This document shows positions 28,316 to 37,625 of a stretch of 64,000 nucleotides of DNA, one piece after another. How positions within the stretch are numbered: position 1 is the first letter of the stretch; every line of letters starts with the position of its first letter. Under the pieces are notes generated by a model. That model ran no database searches. It saw only the letters and a list, made by a program, of their open reading frames with translations, and was not told the origin of the DNA. The translations under genes were made by a program, and so were the position numbers. The DNA comes from Thermocrinis jamiesonii (GTDB lineage Bacteria > Aquificota > Aquificia > Aquificales > Aquificaceae). The stretch is from positions 80,105 through 144,104 of the forward strand of contig NZ_JNIE01000005.1 in NCBI RefSeq assembly GCF_000702425.1, written 5' to 3'.

Positions 28316-29725
28316 TTAAATGTCAAAGTAAAGTTCAAACTCCTTTGGATGGGGGATAAACCTCATTTCGTCTATCTCTTTACGCTTGGCTTCTATCCAA
28401 GTTTGCAGTAGGTCCTCTGTAAATACCCCACCTTTCAGAAGAAACTCATAATCGTTCTCCAGAGCTCTAAGGGATTCCTCCAAAGAGCCGGGCAGTTGAG
28501 GAATGTCCTTTAGCTCTTCCGGTGGTAAAGAGTATATATCTTTGTCAAGGGGCTCTCCTGGATGGATGCGGTTTTCTATACCGTCTATAGCTGCCATGAG
28601 TATGGCAGAGAAAGCTAAGTAGGGGTTGCAAGTGGGATCTGGAAATCTGATCTCTATCCTCTTTGCCTTTGGAGATTGGGAATACATAGGGATCCTTATG
28701 GCTGCAGAGCGGTTTCTTGCGGAGTAGGCAAGCCTCACAGGTGCCTCAAAGCCCGGCACAAGCCTGTGGTAAGAGTTGATGGTGGGGTTAGTAAAGGCTG
28801 TTAATGCTGGTCCATGCTTGAGAATGCCCCCTATGGCATAAAGGCAAAGCTCAGAAACTCCTGCATACTCAGACCCTGCAAAGAGGTTTTGACCTTCTTT
28901 CCATATGGAAAAGTGGGTGTGCATACCTGAGCCGTTATCGTTTGGAAGGACTTTGGGCATAAAGGTTGCAAACTTTCCGTGTTTGTGGGCAACCATCTTA
29001 ACCACGTACTTGTATATAAAAAGCTTATCTGCTTGGTTTACGAGTGAATCATACCTTATATCTATTTCTCCCTGTCCTGCAGTGGCAACCTCGTGATGGT
29101 GGAGTTCTACAACAATTCCAAGCTGGGACATTATGGACACCATTTCACTCCTAAGGTCGTGAGTTTTATCCAAAGGTGGCACTGGGAAGTAACCCCTCTT
29201 GTGTGGGATCTTGTGTCCAGATGAGCCTATTTCTCTGTTCCACCATCCTTCCTCCGAATCTACCCTCCAAAAGGCATAGTTGGAAGATGTACCAAATTCA
29301 ACGGAGTCAAATATAAAAAACTCGGCTTCTGGTCCATAATAGGCGGTATCACCAATGCCAGTTTGTTTTAGATACTGCTCCGCCTTTTGGGCTATATAGC
29401 GTGTGTCTCTTCCGTAGCGTTCCCTTGTTATCGGATCGTATATATCGCATATCATTACCAAAGTCTTAGGTTCCATAAATGGGTCTATGAAGGCTGTAGC
29501 CGGGTCAGGAACGGCAAGCATGTCAGATTCATGTATAGATTGCCAGCCTCTTATGGAAGATCCATCAAAACCCCTTCCGTTTTCAAAGGTATCCAAGGAA
29601 AGCTCATAGGCTGGTATGGTCAGATGTTGCCATTGACCAAAAAGGTCAGAAAACCTCAGGTCCACATATTGGACCCCTTCCTGCTCGATGAGATTTAGCA
29701 CCTCTTCTGGCGAATACTTGGGCAT
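28316..29725 (-). CDS. glnA: glutamine synthetase type I
   Basis: Dodecameric GSI that forms glutamine from glutamate, ammonia and ATP; 469 aa as expected. Signatures: [17 protein letters not shown] near the N-terminus, [28 protein letters not shown], the ATP-binding [15 protein letters not shown], and [12 protein letters not shown]. The adenylylation loop is [13 protein letters not shown], with the modifiable tyrosine present, so covalent control by an adenylyltransferase is possible (GSI-β type). It follows glnB by 21 nt with a good Shine-Dalgarno and is probably driven from the σ54-type promoter ahead of glnB. Confidence 0.96.
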   Translation of the reverse strand: MPKYSPEEVLNLIEQEGVQYVDLRFSDLFGQWQHLTIPAYELSLDTFENGRGFDGSSIRGWQSIHESDMLAVPDPATAFIDPFMEPKTLVMICDIYDPITRERYGRDTRYIAQKAEQYLKQTGIGDTAYYGPEAEFFIFDSVEFGTSSNYAFWRVDSEEGWWNREIGSSGHKIPHKRGYFPVPPLDKTHDLRSEMVSIMSQLGIVVELHHHEVATAGQGEIDIRYDSLVNQADKLFIYKYVVKMVAHKHGKFATFMPKVLPNDNGSGMHTHFSIWKEGQNLFAGSEYAGVSELCLYAIGGILKHGPALTAFTNPTINSYHRLVPGFEAPVRLAYSARNRSAAIRIPMYSQSPKAKRIEIRFPDPTCNPYLAFSAILMAAIDGIENRIHPGEPLDKDIYSLPPEELKDIPQLPGSLEESLRALENDYEFLLKGGVFTEDLLQTWIEAKRKEIDEMRFIPHPKEFELYFDI

Positions 29726-29746
29726 GTTTAACCTCCTTTATAGATT

Positions 29747-30127
<381 letters not shown>

Positions 30128-30170
30128 TTAACACATCTTGTATATTCCTATTTTAAAGTCCTTTTACCGA

Positions 30171-30911
30171 TTAGAAAAATACAATTTCCAAGGTGTCAAG
30201 AAAGAGCATAACAAGCATGCCAAAGAGAAAACTTAAAGTAGTGTAAAAACCGCTACCCTCTGAATATGCCTCTGGAAAGACTTCCTTCACAGTTACATAA
30301 AGCATAGCACCACCACCAAAGCCTAAGCCTACCGCAAGTATTTCCGCAAAGCTCTTCATAAATAAAAAACCTGCAAGGGAAAACAGTCCTTCAACTAAGC
30401 CACTGAAAAATCCCAACATTATAGCTATGCTTACCGAACCTGTCAGGGCGTAGATAGGAAGGCTAACCACTAAACCTTCTGGAATATCCTGAATAGATAT
30501 GGCAAGTGCTGTTGTAAATCCTTCTTTGTTTGAATAAACGGTAGATATACCTACGCTCAAGCCCTCCGGTATGTTGTGGATCGTTATTCCGATAACTAAA
30601 AGTGTAAGCCTTTTCACTCTTAGTTTCAAAAGCCCTTCCCTACCCATAGAGACGTGCTCATGAGGAAATAACCTTTCTATAAAGCCCATCAAGGCAAAGC
30701 CAAGGACTATACCTAAGGCAGTCTTAAAAAAGCCACCTGTTTCAATACCCGGTAGTATAAGACTGGTAAAGCTGGCGGTTAGCATAACTCCCCCAGCAAA
30801 AGCCAAACTCACATTAAGGTAAGAAAAGGGCTTTCTTTTGATAAGGATCAGCAGGCTACCTACAGTGGTTCCAACAATCAGCAAAAAAGAGTTTATAAGT
30901 ATATCCATCAT
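30171..30911 (-). CDS. ZIP-family metal (zinc) transporter
   Basis: A 246-aa membrane protein with about eight transmembrane segments and the ZIP signatures TIHNIPEGLSVGIS (metal-binding HNxPEG of helix IV) and ISIQDIPEGLVVSLP in helix V. ZIP proteins import divalent metals such as Zn2+ or Fe2+ into the cytoplasm. The usual His-rich loop is short here (FPHEHVSMG). Start ATG 30911 overlaps the pyrE stop (ATGA), so it is the last gene of the operon that also holds a CDF efflux-type transporter, giving an uptake/efflux pair in one unit. Confidence 0.88.
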   Translation of the reverse strand: MMDILINSFLLIVGTTVGSLLILIKRKPFSYLNVSLAFAGGVMLTASFTSLILPGIETGGFFKTALGIVLGFALMGFIERLFPHEHVSMGREGLLKLRVKRLTLLVIGITIHNIPEGLSVGISTVYSNKEGFTTALAISIQDIPEGLVVSLPIYALTGSVSIAIMLGFFSGLVEGLFSLAGFLFMKSFAEILAVGLGFGGGAMLYVTVKEVFPEAYSEGSGFYTTLSFLFGMLVMLFLDTLEIVFF

Positions 30912-31450
30912 AAAAGCTGGGAGAGTTTAAAAAGAGAATAAAGCTTCATGCCTTCTTTGTTTATGTTTTCCTCTCCCCCTTCTTGCCTATCAACTACTGC
31001 AAATACACCTATCACCTCTAACCCTTCCCTTCTACAGGCTTCCACCGCCTTCAAAGAAGAACCTCCTGTAGTTATCACATCCTCTACCACTGCCACCCTA
31101 TCACCTTTTTTTAAAAGCCCTTCCACTTGCCTGCCCATGCCATGTCCCTTTGGCTCTTTTCTGACCACGAAAGGTTTTATCGGATTGCCATCCATATAAG
31201 AAACAAAGGACACCGCATATGCTATTGGGTCCGCGCCAAGGGTTAAACCACCTACGCCATCCGGTCTAAATTCTCTGATAAGCTCATACATAAGCTTGCC
31301 GATTAGGTATGCTCCCTCTGGGTCAAAGGTCAATTGCTTTAGGTCTATGTAATACCTGCTCAGCTTTCCTGAAGACAGCTTGAAAATAGGTTCATCGGCA
31401 ACCTTAATACATCGCTCAATTATCAGATTTTTTAACCTGTCAGCCAGCAT
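30908..31450 (-). CDS. pyrE: orotate phosphoribosyltransferase
   Basis: A 180-aa enzyme converting orotate and PRPP to OMP in pyrimidine synthesis. It has FKLSSGKLSRYYIDLKQLT at the N-terminus, the flexible-loop RKEPKGHGMG and the PRPP-binding VAVVEDVITTGGSSLKAVE. Start ATG 31450 lies inside the end of leuD (11-nt overlap) and its end overlaps the ZIP gene, so it is embedded in a tightly coupled operon with unrelated pathways, a common Aquificales trait. Confidence 0.93.
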   Translation of the reverse strand: MLADRLKNLIIERCIKVADEPIFKLSSGKLSRYYIDLKQLTFDPEGAYLIGKLMYELIREFRPDGVGGLTLGADPIAYAVSFVSYMDGNPIKPFVVRKEPKGHGMGRQVEGLLKKGDRVAVVEDVITTGGSSLKAVEACRREGLEVIGVFAVVDRQEGGEENINKEGMKLYSLFKLSQLL

Positions 31451-31946
31451 TACCAGTTAGCTTTTTCTTTGCATATTCCATCAGACCACCTGCCTTCAGT
31501 ATAGCCTGCAAGTCTTCTGGAAACTTGGTAGCCTTGTACTCTTTGCCTGTTGTAAGGTTCTTTATTGTTCCGCTTTCCAAATCCACTTCTATCTCGTCTC
31601 CATGGTTGATCTCATCTACCGCTTCGGGTGCCTCTGCTATAGGAAGCCCGATGTTTATGGCATTTCTAAAAAAGATCCTCGCAAAGGATTTGGCAACAAC
31701 CACCGGCACTCCAGCATACTTTATAGCTATTGGTGCGTGTTCCCTTGAAGAGCCAGAACCAAAGTTTCTGCCTGCTACTATTATGTCTCCAGGCTTGTGT
31801 TCCTTTGCAAAGTTTGGATGTTCTGAGTCTTCCATCACGTGTTGAGCCAGTTCGTAAGGGTCCGAAGTATTCAAGTATCTGGCAGGTATTATTTGGTCTG
31901 TATCTACGTTATCTGAAAATTTCCAAACCCTACCTCTAAAACGCAT
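31440..31946 (-). CDS. leuD: 3-isopropylmalate dehydratase, small subunit
   Basis: A 168-aa swivelling-domain subunit that pairs with LeuC in leucine synthesis. Motifs: FSDNVDTDQIIPARYLNT, IIVAGRNFGSGSSREHAPIAIK, and VAKSFARIFFRNAINIGLP. The length and the FGSGSSREHAP loop fit the LeuD/homoaconitase small-subunit family; a role in another aconitase-like reaction is possible but less likely. leuC is not in the window. It follows tsaE by 10 nt. Confidence 0.93.
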   Translation of the reverse strand: MRFRGRVWKFSDNVDTDQIIPARYLNTSDPYELAQHVMEDSEHPNFAKEHKPGDIIVAGRNFGSGSSREHAPIAIKYAGVPVVVAKSFARIFFRNAINIGLPIAEAPEAVDEINHGDEIEVDLESGTIKNLTTGKEYKATKFPEDLQAILKAGGLMEYAKKKLTGNAG

Positions 31947-31956
31947 GATGCTTATT

Positions 31957-32352
31957 TTAACACTTCTTCAAAACAATCCTTCTTCCGTTTTTCTCAAAGT
32001 AAAATTCCAAAACATAATCGCACAAGCTTAAATCCCTTGGCCATTCCACCACTATCAACCCCTCTCCCAAGAAAGACTCTAAATCAAAGTTATCCACTCT
32101 GTAAAAATCTACATGTATGAGCTTACCTTTTTTAGTAGGATACTCATTAACTATCGTAAAGGTGGGACTTCTGACCTGATAACCTTCCTCTATGCCCAAG
32201 CCTTGAGCTAGACCCTTCACAAATGTAGTTTTACCTGCCCCTAAGTCTCCAATGAGACATATAACTTCTGTGCCTTTGAGCTTCTTGGCAAAGCTCCTCC
32301 CAAGCTCTATTGTATCCTCTTCCTTTTCACAAAAAAATTCTTGAAAGTCCAT
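31957..32352 (-). CDS. tsaE: TsaE, ATPase of the tRNA t6A threonylcarbamoylation complex
   Basis: A 131-aa P-loop protein. Seen: LIGDLGAGKTTFVKGLAQGLG (Walker A), VRSPTFTIVNEYPT and VDFYRVDN, the typical TsaE signatures, and EWPRDL near the C-terminus. It helps TsaB-TsaD recycle in making N6-threonylcarbamoyladenosine in tRNA. The ATG directly follows the CDF gene stop with no gap. The other tsa genes are not present in the window. Confidence 0.92.
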   Translation of the reverse strand: MDFQEFFCEKEEDTIELGRSFAKKLKGTEVICLIGDLGAGKTTFVKGLAQGLGIEEGYQVRSPTFTIVNEYPTKKGKLIHVDFYRVDNFDLESFLGEGLIVVEWPRDLSLCDYVLEFYFEKNGRRIVLKKC

Positions 32353-33501
32353 CTAAGATTTCCCTAAACCAATTGATATTTGCGAGAGCACTTTGTATGG
32401 ATTTTTCTCCTCCGTTTCCCAGACAAATATTCCAGCTTTGCTTAGTATTAGCTTGGCTTCCTGTCCTTCCGGATGGTGTCCGCTAACCAGTATGTTTATA
32501 CTATGCTTTACCACTTCTTTGGAAATTTCCAACTCATCCTCCGGAAGGCTTTCTATAAACCTACTACCACCGTTGCAAAATATCAGAAGATGCCGTGTTT
32601 CACCAAATTTAGAAGCAACTTCCTTTTCCGAGTTTAAAAGGATTCCGATCTTTGGTGTGCAACCTTCCGCCGGCTCGTAGTGTATAAAAACCATCTCAAG
32701 CTCATTAATTTCTTCTTTTAGCGTCTTTTCTAATTCATCAACCAAAGAATGCATCCTTTCAAAATTCATACCCGAAAGAGTTATAGTTATGTCCGCAAAC
32801 AGCTTTCCCCCAGAAGATCTAACAAAGAGATTTTTTATTTCAACCACATCCTCAAAACTGAGTATTATTTCCCTTATTCTCCGAAGAGTTTCTTCGTCTG
32901 CAGATACATCAAGGAGAACGTTCATTTCCTTTTTAAGTATCCCAACCGCAGTCCAAACTATAAGCAGACCAACTGCCAAAGCAAAGTATCTGTCTAACTG
33001 ATATCCTACATAAGCGCTAAGAAAGCTCATGAGCACCAAAGAAGAGCCAAAGGCATCGGTAAGGGTATGGTAAGAATCCGCAAGAAGAGTGGGTGAATTA
33101 TACTTTTTTGCAGCTCTCCTTTCAAGAAAAGAAAGAATCAAAGAGCTGAAAAGAGAAAACACAACCACACCAACACCAAAAAACCAACCTTCTTCCTTTA
33201 TGCTTATCTTTTCAGTAAGCGCTCTTTTTATTATCTCATAAGCTGCCAAGAGCAAGAAAATACCTATGATAAAAGAGCCTATGTTTTCAAGCTTGTAAAG
33301 CCCGTAAGGGAAACGGGCAGTTTTCTTGCTTGAGAACTTAAGGGTTAAATAAGCAACAACAGAGGCAAAGGAGTCAGAAAGGGAATGTATAGCCTCTCCT
33401 ATAAGAGACAGACTGCCGGACAATATACCCCCTATAAGTTTCAGAAAGGTTTGAAGTAGATTTACAGAAAGTGAAAGCAAAGCCCAATGTTCCTTTTTCA
33501 T
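32353..33501 (-). CDS. CDF-family cation transporter fused to a NifX/NifB-like C-terminal domain
   Basis: A 382-aa protein. Residues 1-200 form the six-helix CDF channel with metal-site patterns GEAIHSLSDSFASV and DSYHTLTDAFGSS (HxxxD type), and 205-285 the cytoplasmic CDF tail domain (DVSADEETLRRI...VHYEP). From about 290 a further domain follows: KIGILLNSEKEVASKFGETRHLLIFCNG..., ending VSGHHPEGQEAKLILSKAGIFVWE. This resembles dinitrogenase Fe-Mo-cofactor (NifX/NifB C-terminal) domains, known for binding metal clusters. It likely exports Zn2+ or Fe2+, and the extra domain may sense metal. Overlaps the radical SAM gene by 4 nt. Confidence 0.82.
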   Translation of the reverse strand: MKKEHWALLSLSVNLLQTFLKLIGGILSGSLSLIGEAIHSLSDSFASVVAYLTLKFSSKKTARFPYGLYKLENIGSFIIGIFLLLAAYEIIKRALTEKISIKEEGWFFGVGVVVFSLFSSLILSFLERRAAKKYNSPTLLADSYHTLTDAFGSSLVLMSFLSAYVGYQLDRYFALAVGLLIVWTAVGILKKEMNVLLDVSADEETLRRIREIILSFEDVVEIKNLFVRSSGGKLFADITITLSGMNFERMHSLVDELEKTLKEEINELEMVFIHYEPAEGCTPKIGILLNSEKEVASKFGETRHLLIFCNGGSRFIESLPEDELEISKEVVKHSINILVSGHHPEGQEAKLILSKAGIFVWETEEKNPYKVLSQISIGLGKS

Positions 33502-34436
33502 CTTACAAACGCACTTTTACAACCTTGGTAGCTACCTCTTTTTTCTAAGACTTCATTTATGGCTTTAATAACCTCTAATTTCTTTTTGTAGGTGCAATAA
33601 TCCGGCGCAATCAACCTATCCTCCTCCACTTCTCCAGTAAGCCTGTGTATTACTACGTTTGGAGGGAGTATTTCTATTATATCTGCTGCTCTTTCTGCAT
33701 ACTCTTCCAAAGTTAAGACCTCAAACTCTCCGTTTAAATACTGCTGTGCCATCTTAGTTCCCTTTATTATGTGCAAAGGATGAATTTTAACCCCGTCTAT
33801 TGGCAAAGCGCTCAAGAGTTTTCCAGTTTCCAGCATGTCTTCTTTGTCTTCAAAGGGAAGCCCAAGAATTATGTGGGCGCACACCTTTAGGTTTCTTCTC
33901 TTAGTTCTTAAAACCGCATCCACAAAGTCAGAAACTCCGTGAGCCCTGTTTATGAACCTAAGAGTTTTAAAATTGGCAGATTGAAGCCCATACTCTACCC
34001 AAACCTCCAAGCCCTTTTCTGTATAGCTTTCCAAAAGGTCAAGGACCCATTCAGGAGCACAGTCAGGTCTTGTGCCCACATCTATTCCCACAACTTCGTC
34101 AAATTCCAAAGCGGTATCATAGATAGACTTTAGATAATCCTTTTCTCCGTAAGTGTTTGAGTAGGACTGATAATAGACAAAGAAAAGAATATTTTTACCG
34201 TATTTTTCTTTTGCTCTACGTATGCCTTCTTCTATCTGAGTTTTTAAGGGCACGGAAGGGTTCAGATGAGCTGGTCTGGTGCCAGAAAAACAGTAAGTAC
34301 ATCCCCCATAAGCTTTTGTCCCATCTATGTTAGGACAGGTAAAGGGCAAAGACACGGTTATCTTTTGGACCCTTTTGCCATACTTTTCCTTTAAATAGTC
34401 TTTTAAAGAGTAATAGGCAAATTTCTCCTTGATCAT
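33498..34436 (-). CDS. radical SAM protein of the YhcC/TIGR01212 family
   Basis: A 312-aa radical SAM enzyme of unassigned reaction. The cluster motif lies in TCPNIDGTKAYGGCTYCFSGT, with the longer C...CxxC spacing typical of this family, and downstream blocks VYYQSYSNTYG, VGIDVGTRPDC, YGLQSAN and AHIILGLPFE are present. The C-terminus keeps IHPLHIIKGT and VIHRLTGE, also family-typical. It opens the six-gene operon ending with the ZIP transporter. The 91-nt stretch upstream, 34437-34524, is largely accounted for by the frameshifted end of the neighbouring Rossmann-fold gene. Confidence 0.88.
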   Translation of the reverse strand: MIKEKFAYYSLKDYLKEKYGKRVQKITVSLPFTCPNIDGTKAYGGCTYCFSGTRPAHLNPSVPLKTQIEEGIRRAKEKYGKNILFFVYYQSYSNTYGEKDYLKSIYDTALEFDEVVGIDVGTRPDCAPEWVLDLLESYTEKGLEVWVEYGLQSANFKTLRFINRAHGVSDFVDAVLRTKRRNLKVCAHIILGLPFEDKEDMLETGKLLSALPIDGVKIHPLHIIKGTKMAQQYLNGEFEVLTLEEYAERAADIIEILPPNVVIHRLTGEVEEDRLIAPDYCTYKKKLEVIKAINEVLEKRGSYQGCKSAFVR

Positions 34437-34465
34437 ATAGATAAATTTAAAAAATCCGGTTTTAC

Positions 34466-34833
34466 TTATGACCTTTTACTGGTTATGAGGCTCCATATGA
34501 GAAAAGCCACCGGCTCTGGAACTATTACGGTTTTTTGTTTGCAGTTTTACTCAAAATATCATAAAGCTCTGTCCTTACAACTGCATCCCCGGTTAATTCA
34601 AAAAGAACATCTATCGCATCTTCAAGTGAGCTTAACATATCCCTTGCGTCTCTGTAGTAGGCTATTCCATTCTCTTTTGCTTTTTTTACACTCTCTAAAT
34701 CCTCCCTCGGTTCTGCAACCGCTATGATCTTTACGTTGTCAGTATTAACACTTAGTAAAGCGTCCAAAAATTGGCTTCCTACTTTGCCAAGACCTGCAAT
34801 GGCAACGTTTATGCGTCTTATTATTTCCTCCAA
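34466..34833 (-). pseudogene. small Rossmann-fold protein with apparent frameshift near its end
   Basis: The intact frame (34525-34833, 102 aa) begins MEEIIRRINVAIAGLGKVGSQ, an NAD(P)-type dinucleotide-binding start, and ends abruptly at ...SKTANKKP followed by two stop codons. If one A is added to the run of six A's (minus strand of about 34541-34546), the frame continues KKTVIVPEPVAFLIWSLI and stops at 34466. This is a fluent continuation with a hydrophobic C-terminal segment, so a lost A is the simplest explanation, either as mutation, homopolymer sequencing error, or transcriptional slippage. The function of this roughly 120-aa family is unknown to me. Confidence 0.65.
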
Positions 34834-34842
34834 GTTTTAAAA

Positions 34843-34915
34843 TGGCCCAGGGCGGACTCGAACCGCCGACACCCCGGTTTTCAGCCGGGTGCTCTACCAA
34901 CTGAGCTACCGGGCC
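34843..34915 (-). tRNA. tRNA-Phe (GAA)
   Basis: Minus-strand cloverleaf of 73 nt including discriminator A. The acceptor stem GGCCCGG pairs with CTGGGCC (one G-U), D-arm GCTC/GAGC with AGTTGGTA loop, anticodon stem CCCGG/CCGGG with loop CTGAAAA (anticodon GAA), and T-arm GGCGG/CCGCC with TTCGAGT loop. CCA is not encoded. The stems are almost entirely G-C, as expected in a hyperthermophile, in contrast to the AT-rich surroundings. Confidence 0.97.
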
Positions 34916-34936
34916 TTTCAGTTAAAATTATAACAC

Positions 34937-35491
34937 ATGATAAGAATTAGCACTCCTTTGACGGATGAGATAGTAGAAAGCTTAAGGGCCGGGGATAAGG
35001 TTTTGATAAACGGCGTGATATACACAGCCAGGGATGCGGCGCACAAAAGGATGGTAGAGGGGCTGGAAAAAGGAGAGTCACCACCTTTTGACCTTAAAGG
35101 CCAAATAATCTACTACGTTGGACCAACTCCGCCAAAACCCGGACAGGTAATAGGTTCTGCAGGACCCACCACAGCCATAAGGATGGACAAATACGTAGAG
35201 CCACTTCTAAAACTTGGACTAAAGGGCATGATAGGAAAAGGATACAGAAGTCCTCAGGTTAGAGAGCTTTTGATTAAATATAAAGCAGTATACTTTGCGG
35301 CAGTAGGAGGAGTGGCCACACTTCTTGCAAAGACTATAAAATCCTCAGAGGTTATAGCCTACGAGGACCTTGGCACAGAAGCTATAAGAAAGCTTGTGGT
35401 GGAAGACTTCCCCGCAATAGTAGCCAACGACATCTACGGTGGAGATATATTTGAGGAAGGAAGAAAGAGATTTGCAAGGATAGACCTATGA
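34937..35491 (+). CDS. class I (Fe-S) fumarate hydratase, beta subunit
   Basis: A 184-aa swivelling C-terminal domain of Fe-S fumarase/tartrate dehydratase type. It has GDKVLINGVIYTARDAAHKRM, YYVGPTPPKPGQVIGSAGPTTAIRMD and MIGKGYRSPQVRE, all conserved in the family. It works with a separate alpha subunit carrying the [4Fe-4S] cluster, which is not in this window, hydrating fumarate to malate in the (reverse) TCA cycle. Start ATG 34937 is 21 bp from the divergent tRNA. The 3' end overlaps trxB by 4 nt (ATGA). Confidence 0.9.
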   Translation: MIRISTPLTDEIVESLRAGDKVLINGVIYTARDAAHKRMVEGLEKGESPPFDLKGQIIYYVGPTPPKPGQVIGSAGPTTAIRMDKYVEPLLKLGLKGMIGKGYRSPQVRELLIKYKAVYFAAVGGVATLLAKTIKSSEVIAYEDLGTEAIRKLVVEDFPAIVANDIYGGDIFEEGRKRFARIDL

Positions 35492-36417
35492 AACAGCTTA
35501 TCATCATTGGCGGAGGACCAGCGGGTATCTCAGCTTCTATATACGCCGCCAGGAAAAAGATGGATTTTCTATTAATTACAAAAGATGTGGGCGGACAGGT
35601 AATAAAAGCCGGCAACATTGAAAACTACCTTGGTTATGCAATGGTAGATGGGATCACCTTTGTGGAAAAAATGATGGAGCATATGAGGAAAATGGAGGTA
35701 GAACCCATAATAGATGAGGTGGTAGATATAAAAAAGATTGATGGAGGCTTTGAGGTTATAACTGCCTCCGGGCAGGCCTATTCTACAAAAACCATACTCT
35801 TTTGCACTGGGGCGGAACACAGGCGCTTAAACATACCCGGAGAAAGGGAATACACCGGAAGGGGTGTTTCTTACTGTTATACCTGTGATGCACCTTTCTT
35901 TAAAAACAAAAGTGTGGCTGTAGTGGGTGGTGGAAACTCTGGATTTGAAGCAGTGGAACAGCTCCTAAGCTACGCAAAGAATATTTACCTTTTGGAAATA
36001 TCAGACAACTTTAGAGCTGACGAAATTCTGAGGGAAAAGGTTCTCAAAAGTGAAAAGGTTATCCCTCTACTCAAACACAGGGTTTTAGAAGCAAAGGGCG
36101 ACGGCCTTTTCTTAAAATCTATCGTAGTAGAAAACTTGGAAACAAAACAAAAATACGAGTTGGAAGTGGAGGGTCTTTTTGTGGAAATTGGACTTGAGCC
36201 AAACACAAAGCTTGCAGAAAAGCTTGGAGTTTTGCTAACAAGCAGGGGTGAGATAATCATAGATTGCAACAATAGGACTTCTGAAAGGGGCATATACGCT
36301 GCGGGCGACTGCACAAACATCTTTGCAAAGCAGATAATTACCGCAGCTGGTGAAGGTGCAAAGGCTCTGCTTTCCATATACCACGACCTAACCTATGGCA
36401 TAAGCTCATGGATATAG
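35488..36417 (+). CDS. trxB: thioredoxin reductase
   Basis: A 309-aa FAD-dependent disulfide reductase. It has IGGGPAGISASIYAARK (FAD), the redox-active CYTCDAPFFKNK, VVGGGNSGFEAVE (NAD(P)H) and GIYAAGDCTNIFAKQIITAAGEGAKAL (second FAD segment). The pattern is the low-molecular-weight TrxR type. The NADPH-site HRRxxxR motif is not evident (LLEISDNFRADE instead), so the electron donor may be NADH or another carrier. Translationally coupled to the fumarase subunit upstream and overlapping deoC by 10 nt. Confidence 0.9.
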   Translation: MKQLIIIGGGPAGISASIYAARKKMDFLLITKDVGGQVIKAGNIENYLGYAMVDGITFVEKMMEHMRKMEVEPIIDEVVDIKKIDGGFEVITASGQAYSTKTILFCTGAEHRRLNIPGEREYTGRGVSYCYTCDAPFFKNKSVAVVGGGNSGFEAVEQLLSYAKNIYLLEISDNFRADEILREKVLKSEKVIPLLKHRVLEAKGDGLFLKSIVVENLETKQKYELEVEGLFVEIGLEPNTKLAEKLGVLLTSRGEIIIDCNNRTSERGIYAAGDCTNIFAKQIITAAGEGAKALLSIYHDLTYGISSWI

Positions 36418-37043
36418 CAAGGTTTATAGATCATTCCATACTAAAACCGGAGATTACAGAAAAAGAGTTGGAAGAGCAAATAGCCAAGTGCGTAGAGCTA
36501 AAGGTTTACGCTGTGTGCGTTCATCCATATTGGGTAAAAAGGGTTGTCCAGCTTGCAGGCAAAGAACTAAGGGTATGCGCAGTTATCAGCTTTCCCTTTG
36601 GAATGGATACAAAAGAGCAGAAAATTTACCAATGCTTAGAATGTGTGGAAAAAGGTGCGGAGGAGTTGGATATAGTGATGAATTTTTCAGCTCTCAGAAG
36701 CGGACAAGTAGATTACGTAAGAGAAGAACTATTAGCGTTGGCAAGAAATACGGAAGGCTTAGTAAGGAAGGTAATAATAGAAACCGCATACCTAAGCAAG
36801 GAACAAAAAGTCCTTTCGGTTGAGCTAATAGCAGAAAGTGGTATGGAATTTGTAAAAACATCCACAGGCTTTTTTGCTATGGGAGCTACTGTTGAAGATG
36901 TTAGATTGCTTTTGGATGTTTCAAAGGGGAGGTTGAAAGTTAAAGCCTCTGGTGGGATAAAGACCAAGGAACAGGCTATTCAGTTCCTGTCCCTTGGAGC
37001 TCAGCGCATTGGAACTAGTAATACCTTTAAAATTCTATCTTAA
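36408..37043 (+). CDS. deoC: deoxyribose-phosphate aldolase
   Basis: A 211-aa class I aldolase interconverting 2-deoxyribose 5-phosphate with glyceraldehyde 3-phosphate and acetaldehyde. Visible signatures: FIDHSILKPEITEKELE, VCVHPYWVK, ISFPFGMDTKEQK, ELDIVMNFSALRSG, KVIIETAYL, the Schiff-base region EFVKTSTGFF (catalytic Lys) and VKASGGIKTKEQA. Start ATG 36408 is inside trxB. It ends at TAA 37041-37043, overlapping by 4 nt the convergent exported-protein gene. Confidence 0.93.
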   Translation: MDIARFIDHSILKPEITEKELEEQIAKCVELKVYAVCVHPYWVKRVVQLAGKELRVCAVISFPFGMDTKEQKIYQCLECVEKGAEELDIVMNFSALRSGQVDYVREELLALARNTEGLVRKVIIETAYLSKEQKVLSVELIAESGMEFVKTSTGFFAMGATVEDVRLLLDVSKGRLKVKASGGIKTKEQAIQFLSLGAQRIGTSNTFKILS

Positions 37044-37525
37044 GGACATTTGCTTGCATCATATTCAGGTTTGCCTATGGCTGTTAGGAATGCCTCAAAA
37101 GGACCCATGTTCTTCATTGCCACACCCTTTGGCCCTTCAAACTTCAACCTGCCAAACATCATTGCCCTCATAGGCCCATACTTACCCTTTCCCATTTCTT
37201 CCCATCTTTTTGTTTCAGCATACATCAAAAAGTCATCCTTTCCCCTTTTATCTTTAGCCGGCCCACCATAAACACATATGGCTTTGCCATTCTCGTTCTT
37301 TATAGTTAGCTGTATTTGCTTTTCTGCGGAGCAATCTTCTCTGTAGATAAAGATCTTTCTTTCTGGGACTGCAGTCCAGCTTTCACTCTTACCCAACTCT
37401 TCGGTTAATCTTGGAGTGTTGTTCCAAACATCGCATAGTTCTTTTGCATATTCTGGACCCATAAAAACATTTGCAGCAAAGTTACTACCGACAAGTGCTA
37501 AGGATAAAAAAATTGCCTTCTTCAT
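37040..37525 (-). CDS. exported SCP2-like (sterol-carrier-type) protein
   Basis: About 161 aa with an N-terminal signal peptide (MKKAIFLSLALVGSNFAA). The mature protein has three cysteines (ELCDVW, REDCSAE, AICVYGG) plus a final KCP, allowing disulfides, and an SCP2-like second half, DDFLMYAETKRWEEMGKGKYGPMRAMMFGRLKFEGPKGVAMKNMGPFEAFL. SCP2 folds bind lipids; a periplasmic lipid-binding role is inferred. ATG 37525 has GGGAGG seven bases upstream and begins the signal peptide; the frame from 37540 is less likely. A possible promoter TTGCCA-16-TTTAAT lies upstream at about 37560-37590. Confidence 0.75.
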   Translation of the reverse strand: MKKAIFLSLALVGSNFAANVFMGPEYAKELCDVWNNTPRLTEELGKSESWTAVPERKIFIYREDCSAEKQIQLTIKNENGKAICVYGGPAKDKRGKDDFLMYAETKRWEEMGKGKYGPMRAMMFGRLKFEGPKGVAMKNMGPFEAFLTAIGKPEYDASKCP

Positions 37526-37625
37526 TTGAAGACCTCCCAAAAATAATTTTTCTTATAGAATTAAACTATAGACTTGCGACTTGGCAACTAAAAACTTCTT
37601 ATATTTCCATAAGAGATACAAATAT

